52,533 nt of DNA from CAYYNQ01 sp964473105 (GCA_964473105.1 CAYYNQ010000049.1:1-52533), one strand, 5' to 3'; positions 9,108 through 17,516 are shown, counted from the stretch's first letter. The notes: generated from the letters alone by a model not told the origin. Translations and numbers: made by a program.

Positions 9108-10160
9108 ATGGACTGTTTCCAGTTGGTCGACTGCTCCATGCTGAAGCCGGGCCGCATACGGTGTGTCAATTTTCTTATCCGTCCTTGTTTTTCATCTTGG
9201 TGCTGGATTTTATTTCTGGTCCCCATGTCGGGCTGTTCCCGGTATGGGCCGGATTTGGGTAAAGTTATAAGTCCGGAGGAACAGGTTATATTGGATTACC
9301 GCAATGGTTGGTTTCATGCAGCCAATGGATCGGAGACCATTGAACGGATTGCCCGGATATATAAGCGGGATCCCCTTCTGGTGGCAAAACTGAATCGGTA
9401 CGGCGAGGAAAATCGTCCGGCTCGTGACCGGCAGATTTACATTCCACCCTCAAACAAGATGGACCAATTGGTTCTGGTGCTGAAACGAATTCGTGAGAAT
9501 CCAGAATGTGTCCCGACGAAACCCTGGAACCCCGGGATTATGCTTGCCGGTGTAGAACCATCGGGTAATAGGCCGAAAAAATCCCGCAGAAAAAACCTGA
9601 AAGTCAGGGTTTCAGACAGGGCCCCGATTGATGAGGTGCCCGAGGCCATTTTTGTTGCAGATGTCGGATCTATTCCCGCACCCAGGAAGGCTTCGCGTTC
9701 GGGATTAGCGGGAATACGAAAATCCGCCAAGTCATCCAGCCGGAGGATCTCGTCGAAACGTGAGTCGGCAGTTCCCGGACATGTTGTTCCAAGGGACACG
9801 TTCGACTGGCCAGCTTCGGGTAGAGTGGTGACACAGTTTCAAGATGGTTGGCGGAATGCATGTCATGGAATCGAGATAGCAGCTGAAGAGGGATCGGCGG
9901 TGAATGCCGCGCGGTCGGGGCGGGTTTTGATGGCTGAGGAGTTCCTGAGTTATGGAAAACTGATCGTGATCGACCATGGTGATGGATACGCATCAGCTTA
10001 CGGTTACAATAAGGAATTGCTGGTCAGGCCCGGCCAGCATGTCAGGAAAGGTTCACGGATTGCACGGGTGGGACGACAAAAAAGCTGGTCGGACAGCATG
10101 CTGTTCTTTCAAATCAGGCGGAATGCCTCACCGGTGGATCCGATGATATATCTGAATTGA
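9108..10160 (+). CDS. LysM / degenerate LytM (M23-fold) lipoprotein, NlpD-like
   Basis: Probable envelope lipoprotein that regulates cell-wall amidases rather than cutting peptidoglycan itself. A hydrophobic leader ends in the lipobox VPMSGC. A LysM module follows (ETIERIARIYKRDPLLVAKLN, split here as ETIERIARIY and DPLLVAKLN), then a basic linker and a C-terminal LytM domain (CHGIEIAAEEG, LIVIDHGDGY, LLVRPGQHVRKG). The zinc ligands of active M23 enzymes are lost: the first His and Asp positions read Cys and Glu, and the HxH strand reads LFFQIR. Translation is open from a GTG at 9069. ATG 9108, with GAGG just upstream, is my choice. Lies after ftsH and before a small membrane protein gene. 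Confidence 0.8.
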   Translation: MDCFQLVDCSMLKPGRIRCVNFLIRPCFSSWCWILFLVPMSGCSRYGPDLGKVISPEEQVILDYRNGWFHAANGSETIERIARIYKRDPLLVAKLNRYGEENRPARDRQIYIPPSNKMDQLVLVLKRIRENPECVPTKPWNPGIMLAGVEPSGNRPKKSRRKNLKVRVSDRAPIDEVPEAIFVADVGSIPAPRKASRSGLAGIRKSAKSSSRRISSKRESAVPGHVVPRDTFDWPASGRVVTQFQDGWRNACHGIEIAAEEGSAVNAARSGRVLMAEEFLSYGKLIVIDHGDGYASAYGYNKELLVRPGQHVRKGSRIARVGRQKSWSDSMLFFQIRRNASPVDPMIYLN

Positions 10161-10225
10161 TGTGATGTAGAGTAACAATCAATGGTCACCAATTGGGTAT
10201 ATGGTCCCTTAGGATCGGATTGACG

Positions 10226-10552
10226 ATGGCCTACAGAAAGACAAGGCGAAAAAGACGCGGGGTTGGATCCGGGAGATCAATCCTGGTTTTTGTCATGTTG
10301 ACCTGTCTTCTCATCGGTATGGTGGCGGGTTTTCTTACACGCAGTGATTACATGCCATCATTTTCAAGTTGGTTACGTGGAAGCCCATCGGATATAATCC
10401 CCGAAGAAACGCTTTCAAGTTTTAGTCGTGATGAACTGGAGGGTGAGGTGAGGCGATTGAATCGAGAAATTACCGAACGCGACAAGAATATCGATGAATT
10501 AAGGATCGAGTTGAAGTTGGTCAGTGAGGGATCATCAGGACGCAGACGTTGA
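10226..10552 (+). CDS. Small single-pass membrane protein with C-terminal coiled coil
   Basis: 108 aa, not recognised as a named family. A basic N-terminus (AYRKTRRKRRG) precedes one TM helix (about residues 20-40, rich in V/L/I). A short extracytoplasmic linker follows, then a charged heptad-like helix (about 70-100, EGEVRRLNREITERDKN). Topology resembles small division or envelope adaptor proteins such as FtsL/FtsB, but there is no sequence signature to claim that. I chose ATG 10226 over an upstream in-frame TTG at 10193; AGGA lies about 11 bases before it. It probably shares a transcript with the NlpD-like gene 65 bases upstream. Confidence 0.6.
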   Translation: MAYRKTRRKRRGVGSGRSILVFVMLTCLLIGMVAGFLTRSDYMPSFSSWLRGSPSDIIPEETLSSFSRDELEGEVRRLNREITERDKNIDELRIELKLVSEGSSGRRR

Positions 10553-10818
10553 CCCTGGAGAAAATCATCAACAAGGATTTCGGGCGTCCGCAACGCCTTT
10601 GGGCGGGGTTGCCCGTATTGTGAAGGCCCCGAGGCCGGTCACAACAGGGGGCTGCCGATGAAAATCCCGACGGGTTCAACTGCCTTCGGGTTCTTCTGTG
10701 GAATGCCCATGTTTCCGAGATATATGATGATCGTCCGAAGCCGGATTTCCATGTGTTTGTCGTTATAAGCAATCCACATTATTTATAGTACTCATTCCCC
10801 ATTCACCAGATGTGGTGA
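10553..10818. other. Structured intergenic region between convergent genes
   Basis: 266 bases with no convincing reading frame. It contains a GC-rich hairpin near 10582-10616, in which GCAAC pairs with GTTGC enclosing CGCC/GGCG, extended outward by CGGGC/GCCCG. GGCCCCGAGGCC follows near 10625. The hairpins may act as terminators for the converging transcripts, although neither strand shows a long T run. A non-coding RNA is possible, but I recognise no known family. Confidence 0.35.
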
Positions 10819-12909
10819 TCAGGTTTTCGCACCGGCGATCTTTTCGCAGATAACGGCCGGTGCTTGTTCGTAATGCGAGAATTCCATGGAGTAATTTGCC
10901 CGTCCTTGACTCATTGAACGCAGTTCATTGACGTAGCCGAACATTTCGCCCAGGGGTACGTTGGCTTGGACAATCTTAAGATTATTCTGTTCACGTATGT
11001 CCCCGACCCTGGCCCTGCGTTGCTGAAGATTTCCGATCACGCCGCCCAGATAATCCTCGGGTGTTGTCACTTCAAGTTTCATGACCGGTTCCAGAAGTTT
11101 TGGGCCGGCCTTCCGGCTTCCCTCCCGGAAGGCCATTGAGCCGGCGATCTTGAAGGCCATTTCCGATGAATCCACGTCATGGTGGGATCCATCGTAGACC
11201 GTGGCTTTGATATCGACAACAGGGTAGCCGGCCACAGGACCATTATTCATTGCCTCGATGACCCCCTGTTCCACGGCGGAAATGTATTCCCTGGGTATGA
11301 CTCCCCCGACAACCGCATCAATGAATTCAAACCCGCTGCCGGGTTCCTGGGGCTCAAGTCGAATCCAACAGTCACCATACTGTCCACGCCCACCGGATTG
11401 TCGGACGAAACGACCTTGGACTTCCACCATTCTGTTGATGGTTTCACGGTAGGCTACCTGAGGAACCCCGATATTTGCCTCAACCTTGAACTCGCGTCGC
11501 AGTCGATCGACAATAATCTCAAGGTGAAGTTCACCCATTCCGGAGATGATTGTCTGGTTCGACTCCTTGTCGACCTTGACACTGAAGGTTGGGTCCTCTT
11601 CCGAGAGCTTGGCTAGTCCACCCGACATTTTATCCTGGTCGCCCCGGGTCTTTGGCTCAATGGCGATACTGATAACGGGTTCAGGAAATGTCATTGCTTC
11701 CAGGAGGATTGGGTGATCTGGATCACAAATGGTGTCTCCCGTCGAGGTTTTCTTCAGGCCCACAACGGCTGCGATGTCACCGGCGCGGATCACATCCACC
11801 TGTTCGCGGTCATTTGCATGCATCAGCAGTATTCGTCCCAGGCGTTCATTGATTTCCCGGGTGGCGTTATAGACATAACTGCCCGATTTGACCGTTCCGG
11901 AATAAACCCGGAGATAGGTGAGTTTCCCAACGTGTGGATCACTCATGATTTTGAAAGCCAGTCCTGCAAACGGTTCGCTTTCCGAGGCCTTGCGTTGCAG
12001 GATTGAATCTGGTTCATTCGGTATGGTCCCGTCGATCGAGTCCACATCGCTGGGGGATGGAAGGTAATCAATTACAGCATTGAGCAACATCTGGACGCCT
12101 TTGTTCTTGAACGCCGTCCCGCAGAGGACCGGCGTGATATGGCATGCAATGGTCGCTTCACGGATCAGGTCATGTAGTTCCTTCGGATCAAATTCATGGT
12201 CCTCGAGATATCGCTCGGCGAAATGGTCATCATACTCCGCGAGTGATTCCATCATTTTTTCACGCCATTCATCTGCCATGGGCCGAAGGTCGTCTGGTAT
12301 CGGGCCTGCTTCGATTGTCCTGCCCAGATCCGTGTTGTCGCCTGTTTCCGGCCAAATTTTGGCGCGCATGTCCACCAGGTCTATGATCCCCCGGAAAGCG
12401 TCCTCCATGCCGATGGGTACCTGGATTGGGACAGGATGGGCGTTGAGTCGGTCGCGCATCATCTTCACGCAGTTGAAGAAGTCTGCGCCAACCCTATCCA
12501 TCTTATTGATAAAGGCAAGTCGTGGTGCCCTGTAATTGTCAGCCTGCCGCCATACGGTTTCGCTCTGGGGTTCCACCCCGCCAACGGCACAGAACAGCGC
12601 AATCGCCCCATCCAGTACGCGAATTGAGCGCTCGACCTCGACGGTGAAATCTACGTGGCCAGGCGTGTCAATAATATTGATTGTATAATTATTCCAACTG
12701 CACTGCGTTGCCGCAGATGTGATGGTGATGCCCCTCTCTTGCTCCTGCTCCATCCAGTCCATGGTTGCCGTACCATCATGGACTTCCCCGAGCTTGTAGG
12801 AACGCCCGGTATAATAGAGAATCCGCTCGGTAGTCGTGGTCTTGCCCGCATCGATATGGGCCATGATCCCGATATTTCTAATTCTTTCTAGTGGGACCCT
12901 GCGATCCAT
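10819..12909 (-). CDS. fusA: Translation elongation factor G
   Basis: GTPase that drives ribosomal translocation and, with RRF, ribosome recycling. 696 aa, the normal length. G1 AHIDAGKTTTTER, G2 region GITITSAATQC, G3 DTPGHVDF and G4 NKMDRVG are intact, followed by domains II-V (ISGMGELHLEI in III, GSMAFREGSRKAGPKLLEP in V). ATG 12909 has AAGGAG nine bases upstream. It is the last gene of the rpsL-rpsG-fusA operon. No tuf gene follows, and 207 bases containing a strong hairpin separate it from rpsG. Confidence 0.97.
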   Translation of the reverse strand: MDRRVPLERIRNIGIMAHIDAGKTTTTERILYYTGRSYKLGEVHDGTATMDWMEQEQERGITITSAATQCSWNNYTINIIDTPGHVDFTVEVERSIRVLDGAIALFCAVGGVEPQSETVWRQADNYRAPRLAFINKMDRVGADFFNCVKMMRDRLNAHPVPIQVPIGMEDAFRGIIDLVDMRAKIWPETGDNTDLGRTIEAGPIPDDLRPMADEWREKMMESLAEYDDHFAERYLEDHEFDPKELHDLIREATIACHITPVLCGTAFKNKGVQMLLNAVIDYLPSPSDVDSIDGTIPNEPDSILQRKASESEPFAGLAFKIMSDPHVGKLTYLRVYSGTVKSGSYVYNATREINERLGRILLMHANDREQVDVIRAGDIAAVVGLKKTSTGDTICDPDHPILLEAMTFPEPVISIAIEPKTRGDQDKMSGGLAKLSEEDPTFSVKVDKESNQTIISGMGELHLEIIVDRLRREFKVEANIGVPQVAYRETINRMVEVQGRFVRQSGGRGQYGDCWIRLEPQEPGSGFEFIDAVVGGVIPREYISAVEQGVIEAMNNGPVAGYPVVDIKATVYDGSHHDVDSSEMAFKIAGSMAFREGSRKAGPKLLEPVMKLEVTTPEDYLGGVIGNLQQRRARVGDIREQNNLKIVQANVPLGEMFGYVNELRSMSQGRANYSMEFSHYEQAPAVICEKIAGAKT

Positions 12910-13004
12910 GATTCCGTACTCCTTCCAGGGACATCCAGTCTGGCGGCTTGAAAAACATTTCAGCTGGACAGATATGATATTTGTGATCAGTCTGTCGGCG
13001 GGTT

Positions 13005-13047
13005 CATGAAGGTCGCGGGGGACACATCCGCCCCCCTGTCCTTCATG
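13005..13047 (-). promoter_or_regulatory. Strong hairpin between rpsG and fusA
   Basis: CATGAAGG (13005-13012) pairs perfectly with CCTTCATG (13040-13047). Inside, a GC-rich imperfect helix (G-rich 13015-13021 against C-rich 13028-13036) surrounds a small loop. It sits in the 207-base rpsG-fusA spacer, without a downstream T run in either direction. It could be a ribosomal-protein binding site, an RNA processing site or an attenuator. In E. coli S7 represses at the rpsL-rpsG spacer, not here. Confidence 0.5.
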
Positions 13048-13116
13048 CTTCGTTGGTCCAGTGATGGGCCGGATGAACTTACTCGGCGCGGTTAGGTGGA
13101 CAGTTCCGTGTCCCGG

Positions 13117-13596
13117 CTACCAGCGGTAATGGGCGAATGCCTTGTTGGCCTCCGCCATCCGGTGTACATCTTCACGTTTTTTAACGGCGGCGCCAGTTTT
13201 GTTGTAGGCATCGGCCAGCTCATTGCAGAGACGTTCAGTCATTGTTTTTTCATTGCGTGCCCGGGCTGCATCAATCAGCCAGCGTATGGCCAATGCCTGA
13301 CGGCGTTCCGGCCGTACTTCGATGGGAACTTGATAATTTGCACCTCCGACACGCCGACTCTTGACTTCAACAACAGGCTTGACGTTCTCCAGCGCCGTAT
13401 TAAAAACCTCGATCGGCTCCACCTTCTCTTTCAAGCGATCTGCAACGGAATCCAGTGATGAGTAAAATATTTTCTCGGCCCGATATCGCTTGCCAGACCT
13501 CATCAGGGTATTGATGAATTTTGAGGCCAGAACACTTTCATATTTACGGTCGGGTGCAATCTTGCGTTGAAGGGTACCTGTATTTTTTCGACTCAT
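13117..13596 (-). CDS. rpsG: 30S ribosomal protein S7
   Basis: Primary 16S rRNA-binding protein that nucleates assembly of the 30S head and lines the E site. 159 aa, typical length. Characteristic segments: KFINTLMRSGKRYRAEKIFY, ALENVKPVVEVKSRRVGG, QVPIEVRPERRQALAIRWL and the C-terminal HRMAEANKAFAHYRW. The ATG has only a weak AAAGA ahead of it. Second gene of the str operon, 57 bases after rpsL. Confidence 0.97.
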   Translation of the reverse strand: MSRKNTGTLQRKIAPDRKYESVLASKFINTLMRSGKRYRAEKIFYSSLDSVADRLKEKVEPIEVFNTALENVKPVVEVKSRRVGGANYQVPIEVRPERRQALAIRWLIDAARARNEKTMTERLCNELADAYNKTGAAVKKREDVHRMAEANKAFAHYRW

Positions 13597-13653
13597 ATTT
13601 CTTTAATCCCGTGATCCTTAAAGATTTTCTGGGTGTCGGATCCTTATGTGGAT

Positions 13654-14025
13654 TTACTTGGGTTTCTTTGTCCCATATTTGGACCGGCTCTTTTTTCGGC
13701 TTGCAACGCCTTGGGTATCCAGTACACCCCTCAGTATGTGGTAACGAATTCCGGGGAGATCCTTCACGCGTCCACCCCGCAGCAGAACAATTGAATGTTC
13801 CTGCAGGTTGTGCCCTTCCCCGGGAATATAGGCGGTCACTTCCTCGCCGTTTGTCAGGCGAACACGGGCGACCTTGCGCAACGCGGAATTTGGTTTTTTT
13901 GGTGTTGCCGTATAAACCCGGGTGCAAACCCCGCGTTTTTCGGGGCAACCCCTGAGCGCCGGGACATTACTTTTCCTCAGGATTTTTTTGCGTGATTTTC
14001 GTACAAGTTGATTAATGGTAGGCAT
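13654..14025 (-). CDS. rpsL: 30S ribosomal protein S12
   Basis: Decoding-centre protein of the small subunit and the classic streptomycin-resistance target. 123 aa with the usual landmarks: MPTINQLVRKSRKK, KPNSALRKVARVRLTNGEEV, AYIPGEGHNLQEHS and LLRGGRVKDLPGIRYH. The loop positions tied to streptomycin sensitivity read PKKPNSAL and GGRVKDLPG, that is, wild type as far as I can judge. First gene of the str operon, with a promoter about 100 bases upstream. No SD is evident before the ATG. Confidence 0.97.
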   Translation of the reverse strand: MPTINQLVRKSRKKILRKSNVPALRGCPEKRGVCTRVYTATPKKPNSALRKVARVRLTNGEEVTAYIPGEGHNLQEHSIVLLRGGRVKDLPGIRYHILRGVLDTQGVASRKKSRSKYGTKKPK

Positions 14026-14124
14026 CTTTTTGTTCGACAGTCCTCTGGTGATTCGCTTTATTCCCGGTGTCGGGACATACCCCCGACCCCTGATACTGGC
14101 CTCTTTAGGCCCACAGAGCCATCC

Positions 14125-14153
14125 ATTAGACGAAAGCCATCGCCCTTAGTCAA
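14125..14153 (-). promoter_or_regulatory. Sigma70-type promoter of the str operon
   Basis: On the minus strand: TTGACT (14153-14148), a spacer of exactly 17 bases, then TCTAAT (14130-14125). Predicted start of transcription is near 14118, leaving a leader of about 95 bases with two small hairpins: GGCCT/AGGCC around 14099-14112 and GTCGGG/CCCGAC around 14073-14092. The rest of the 400-base gap to phnD (14154-14425) is AT-rich and holds no gene that I can see. Confidence 0.65.
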
Positions 14154-14328
14154 GGTGAAAACTGTCGGTTCGGCTATCATGGATTAATTTTATGTCATTT
14201 TTGGAAATCGTGATCCTTTAGTCATGGAAACCTGATTTACGTTCAATTCTAATGATATCTGTCTCATTTCAGCCTTCCTTCGCTTAAATTATATGGAAAT
14301 CGGGGTATTTCGATGAACCGGCTTTGTG

Positions 14329-14342
14329 TTGACTAATGTCAA
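14329..14342. promoter_or_regulatory. Palindrome upstream of phnD
   Basis: TTGAC-TAAT-GTCAA is a perfect inverted repeat with 5-base arms, about 85 bases before the phnD-like start. It could be an operator for a dimeric repressor. Its left arm also resembles a -35 box, so it may be part of a promoter. Confidence 0.3.
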
Positions 14343-14425
14343 TTTACGTTGATCCCAGTCCACAAATGATCTAGCTTGCTGTCATATCGCTGGCTAGGTG
14401 ATGTCGACTTACTGTGGGGTCGAAT

Positions 14426-15367
14426 ATGGTTATTGAAACACATAAAATATATAAAATCAGTATTATATATATTTTTTTGCTGCTTTCTGGGGGGGGCGTG
14501 CGTTCGGTTACTGCGGGGGATGGCGAGGATGTCCCGTTTCCTGAAAAACTAGTATTCGCCTTCCAGAAACAGAAAGATCCCATCAGGGTTGAGGGTGAAG
14601 CCAACCGCATGGCTCAGGTTTTGGGTGGAGAAATTGGGATTCCCGTTGAGGTCATCGTGCCTCGTCGTTACAGCCTCACTGTTCAGGCGCTCATCAGCAA
14701 TCGTGCTCATGTCGGATACGTGAGTGCCCTACCCTGTCTATTGGCTCGCTCCAAGGCCCCGATCAGAGTATTACTGGTGGAGGAACGCGAAAGCCGGACG
14801 GATTATGACTCCATTTTTGTCGTGCGCAAAGATTCTCCCTGGCAGCAACTGACTCAGTTGAAGGGTGCCAAAATGGCCTTTACGTCCACGACAAGCACAT
14901 CGGGATATGTGATGGCTTGCTCTCGTCTGGTCGAGGATGGATTGCTAAGGAAGGGCCAATCACCGGATGCTTTTTTTGGTCATGTCATGTACGCGGGAGG
15001 ATATGACAAGGCGCTGCTCTCTGTATTGAAGGGACAGGCTGATGTATGCGCAGTCAGCTACTACACGATGGAGGGTCCAAAGTCGGCCCTATATTTGGAG
15101 CAAGAGCAGCGCAATCAGCTTCGAGTGCTGACTCGAACACCCGGAGTCCCGACACATCTCGTTTGCGTTCGGTCAGACTTGCCCATTACTCTCCAGGAAA
15201 AAATCAAGCTTGCGCTCCTTGGCATCAGTCGCGATCAGCCGGATCTTCTGGCTGACGTCTACGGGGCTTCTAAGCTGGTTGAGGTTGATGAGGAGTTTCA
15301 CCTGCGAGGCGCGGTTGAGGCGATGGAGAACACGGGTATCGATCTTGGGACAATCGTTCATCATTGA
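14426..15367 (+). CDS. PhnD-type substrate-binding protein of an ABC importer
   Basis: Periplasmic solute receptor of the phosphate/phosphonate (PhnD) family. From ATG 14426 it has a signal peptide (basic start, then IYIFLLLSGGG) and a mature type 2 periplasmic-binding fold. Family features are the GEANRMAQVLGGEIGIPVEV opening, ALISNRAHVGYVSALP, DSIFVVRKDSPWQ, AFTSTTSTSGYVMA and the ADVCAVSYYT segment. Ligand specificity cannot be read from sequence; phosphonate, phosphite, phosphate or another oxyanion are possible. A G8 run (14489-14496) lies in the signal-peptide codons. The fused ATPase-permease gene follows 58 bases later. An upstream GTG at 14414 is a less likely start. Confidence 0.85.
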   Translation: MVIETHKIYKISIIYIFLLLSGGGVRSVTAGDGEDVPFPEKLVFAFQKQKDPIRVEGEANRMAQVLGGEIGIPVEVIVPRRYSLTVQALISNRAHVGYVSALPCLLARSKAPIRVLLVEERESRTDYDSIFVVRKDSPWQQLTQLKGAKMAFTSTTSTSGYVMACSRLVEDGLLRKGQSPDAFFGHVMYAGGYDKALLSVLKGQADVCAVSYYTMEGPKSALYLEQEQRNQLRVLTRTPGVPTHLVCVRSDLPITLQEKIKLALLGISRDQPDLLADVYGASKLVEVDEEFHLRGAVEAMENTGIDLGTIVHH

Positions 15368-15425
15368 TCGGAATGTACGACTTGATTCGTGATTTGAATA
15401 AATTCCAGCAGAGGGATCATGAGAT

Positions 15426-17066
15426 ATGACACCGGCTGATTCACTTATTTCGACAGACATCCTGCCCATGAGGCCAGACCCTACCGTTCTAACGCCCGAG
15501 ATGGATTCGGGTCACCTGATTCAAGTGGACCATTTGGATGTTTGTTATCCGGGTTGTGAGCGGAGGGCGTTGAAGGATGTTGATCTGGCGGTTAAGAACG
15601 GCGAGACCATTGCTTTACTTGGCCCGTCTGGCAGTGGCAAGACAACGCTGCTGCGTGCACTTGAGGGGACCATTGCGGGTGCCGGGGGCAAGATCAACCG
15701 TTCAGGCCGGATTACGATGATTTATCAGGACCTGAGGCTGGTACACGAACTTACAGTGCTGCAAAATGTTTGCTTGGGCTCACTGGGTCAGGTTGGTCGC
15801 TGGAAGGGTCTTCTCGGGTTTCCTGTGGCGGTCAGGAAGGCCGCTCTGGAGATCATCCGTGAACTCGGGCTTTCGAAATTGGTGCATCGTAAGGTCGGCA
15901 GCCTGTCTGGTGGACAACGTCAGCGTGTCGCGATCGCACGGGCCGTCTGTTCCCGGCCGAAGTTACTGCTGGCTGACGAGCCACTGGCGGCCCTCGATCC
16001 GCAGAATGCCCGTCGATGCCTTGAGATGCTTGTTCGACTGCAGGAACGTTTCGGGTTTGCGATGATTCTCACGCTGCATCATGCGATACTGGCCCCGAAA
16101 TTTTTCGATCGTTATCTGATTGTACGGGATGGTTTGGTGGATGAGCTGGACCGTGACTTGGTCCAGTCGTCCCACCCGGAAAAGACTGATGTGCTCTCCA
16201 GCTTGATTTCCGTCTCCTGTGTGGATGAAGATGATGCAGCCACTCCAATCCAAGACAGGGATCTGGACCGGCCATCACTGTTCAGGCGGGCGATGATTCG
16301 TCTAGGGCTGGTTGTGGCTCTGCTGATATGTTTGGCTTGGGCTGCGAATGCCCTGAGTTTTAAGGGTTCCTCCTGGACCGGTGCTTGGAGTGGCCTGAGA
16401 CAATTCTCTTCCGGACTTTTTCCGGAGAGTTGGGCGGCATTATCGGCACTGCCCTGGAAGAGCTTGAGCCTGGCGTTACTCGAAACCCTTCAGATGGCAC
16501 TACTGGGTACTGTGATCGGGATTGTTTTCTCCCTGCCTTTTGCCGTCATGGCTGCCCGTCAGACCGGTCCACCGGTATTACGATGGCTGGTCCGGTTTTT
16601 GCTAAATATTGTCCGTACGGTCCCGGCTATTCTCTGGGCGGTGGTTTTTGTCGTGATTGTGGGACTGGGTCCGGTTGCCGGGGTGTTTGCGCTGGCCGCT
16701 TATGCCTCGGGTTACTTGACCAAGTTCTTTTACGAGGCATTGGAGGATGTGGATGACCGGCCGGCAAGGGCATTGCAGGCGCTGGGTGCGACCCGGTTAC
16801 AGATTTTCATGCGTGCAATCCTGCCTGCTGCCAGACCTGCGTTGGTCGGTTCATGTCTTTTTATGCTCGAGTATAATGTCCGTTCAGCCAGTATTCTCGG
16901 CTTGGTGGGTGCGGGTGGAATCGGCGAGGACCTTTTCTATTATTTCGATATGCTCCATTATCGCGAGGCCATGGCCGGGTTGTTCTTGATTTTGATCGTG
17001 GTTGTCTTTCTTGACACCCTGTCCAACTGGTGGCGTAAACGTCTCGCACTTCAGCGGGGCCTATGA
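15426..17066 (+). CDS. Fused ABC importer: PhnC-like ATPase + PhnE-like permease
   Basis: A single 546-aa protein combining two normally separate subunits. Residues 30-260 form the ATPase: Walker A GPSGSGKT (66-73), Q-loop YQD (100-102), signature LSGGQ (160-164), Walker B LLLADE (180-185) and switch His219. A linker of about 25 residues follows. Residues 290-546 form the permease, with about six TM helices and the PhnE-type coupling loop LQALGATRLQIFMRAILPAA (450-469) and LGLVGAGGIG. With the PhnD-like protein upstream this makes a complete importer from two genes. The reading frame is continuous with no internal stop. Expected to function as a homodimer in the inner membrane. Confidence 0.9.
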   Translation: MTPADSLISTDILPMRPDPTVLTPEMDSGHLIQVDHLDVCYPGCERRALKDVDLAVKNGETIALLGPSGSGKTTLLRALEGTIAGAGGKINRSGRITMIYQDLRLVHELTVLQNVCLGSLGQVGRWKGLLGFPVAVRKAALEIIRELGLSKLVHRKVGSLSGGQRQRVAIARAVCSRPKLLLADEPLAALDPQNARRCLEMLVRLQERFGFAMILTLHHAILAPKFFDRYLIVRDGLVDELDRDLVQSSHPEKTDVLSSLISVSCVDEDDAATPIQDRDLDRPSLFRRAMIRLGLVVALLICLAWAANALSFKGSSWTGAWSGLRQFSSGLFPESWAALSALPWKSLSLALLETLQMALLGTVIGIVFSLPFAVMAARQTGPPVLRWLVRFLLNIVRTVPAILWAVVFVVIVGLGPVAGVFALAAYASGYLTKFFYEALEDVDDRPARALQALGATRLQIFMRAILPAARPALVGSCLFMLEYNVRSASILGLVGAGGIGEDLFYYFDMLHYREAMAGLFLILIVVVFLDTLSNWWRKRLALQRGL

Positions 17067-17118
17067 GGATATGATCCGTCTGTGATCTCCCGATTTGCGT
17101 ATCAAATCCCAGGATGAA

Positions 17119-17495
17119 TTATTCCTGAGCAGGCTTGGATGCAAGCGCTTTCAGGAAGCCTGTGTCCTCGACACGGGCCTTGAAGCAGCCCCCCCCCCTG
17201 CGACACGGTGAATCCTTCAGGATCTCTGTGTCTCTGAATAGATTCGAGTTGATACCGATGTATCTCGAAACCACAGGGTGCACGCAGGTCATGCGGTCCG
17301 GTTGCGCCGTGAAGAAACCCAGACGTATCGCCACTGTTTATAAAGGGTCCGCCTTTTTCCCATCTCAAGGGCGACGATTTCTGAGTTCAAATTTTCAAGG
17401 TACGATTCAACCAGCTCGACTTGTTTGCATCCTTGAAGCTGATTCTGGACGGAAATCCAGAATGGATATGATACATGGGGGACTTCCGGTGCCAT
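17119..17495 (-). pseudogene. Frame-disrupted small ORF downstream of the rhomboid gene
   Basis: Two overlapping minus-strand frames look like halves of one protein of about 120 aa. The first (17495-17289) begins MAPEVPHVSYPFWISVQNQL and continues with a helical segment (VELVESYLENLNSEIVALE). The second (to 17119) continues as IRLGFFTAQPDRMTCVHPVV and ends RVEDTGFLKALASKPAQE. A single-base shift around 17325-17335 would join them; a TAA sits just upstream of the second frame. A C10 tract (17189-17198) in the second half encodes RGGG. The ORF starts 21 bases after the rhomboid stop. No SD is seen. Function unknown. It could be a pseudogene, a sequencing indel, or not a gene at all. Confidence 0.35.
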
Positions 17496-17516
17496 ATGAG
17501 CATTTAGTCTGGGTTA

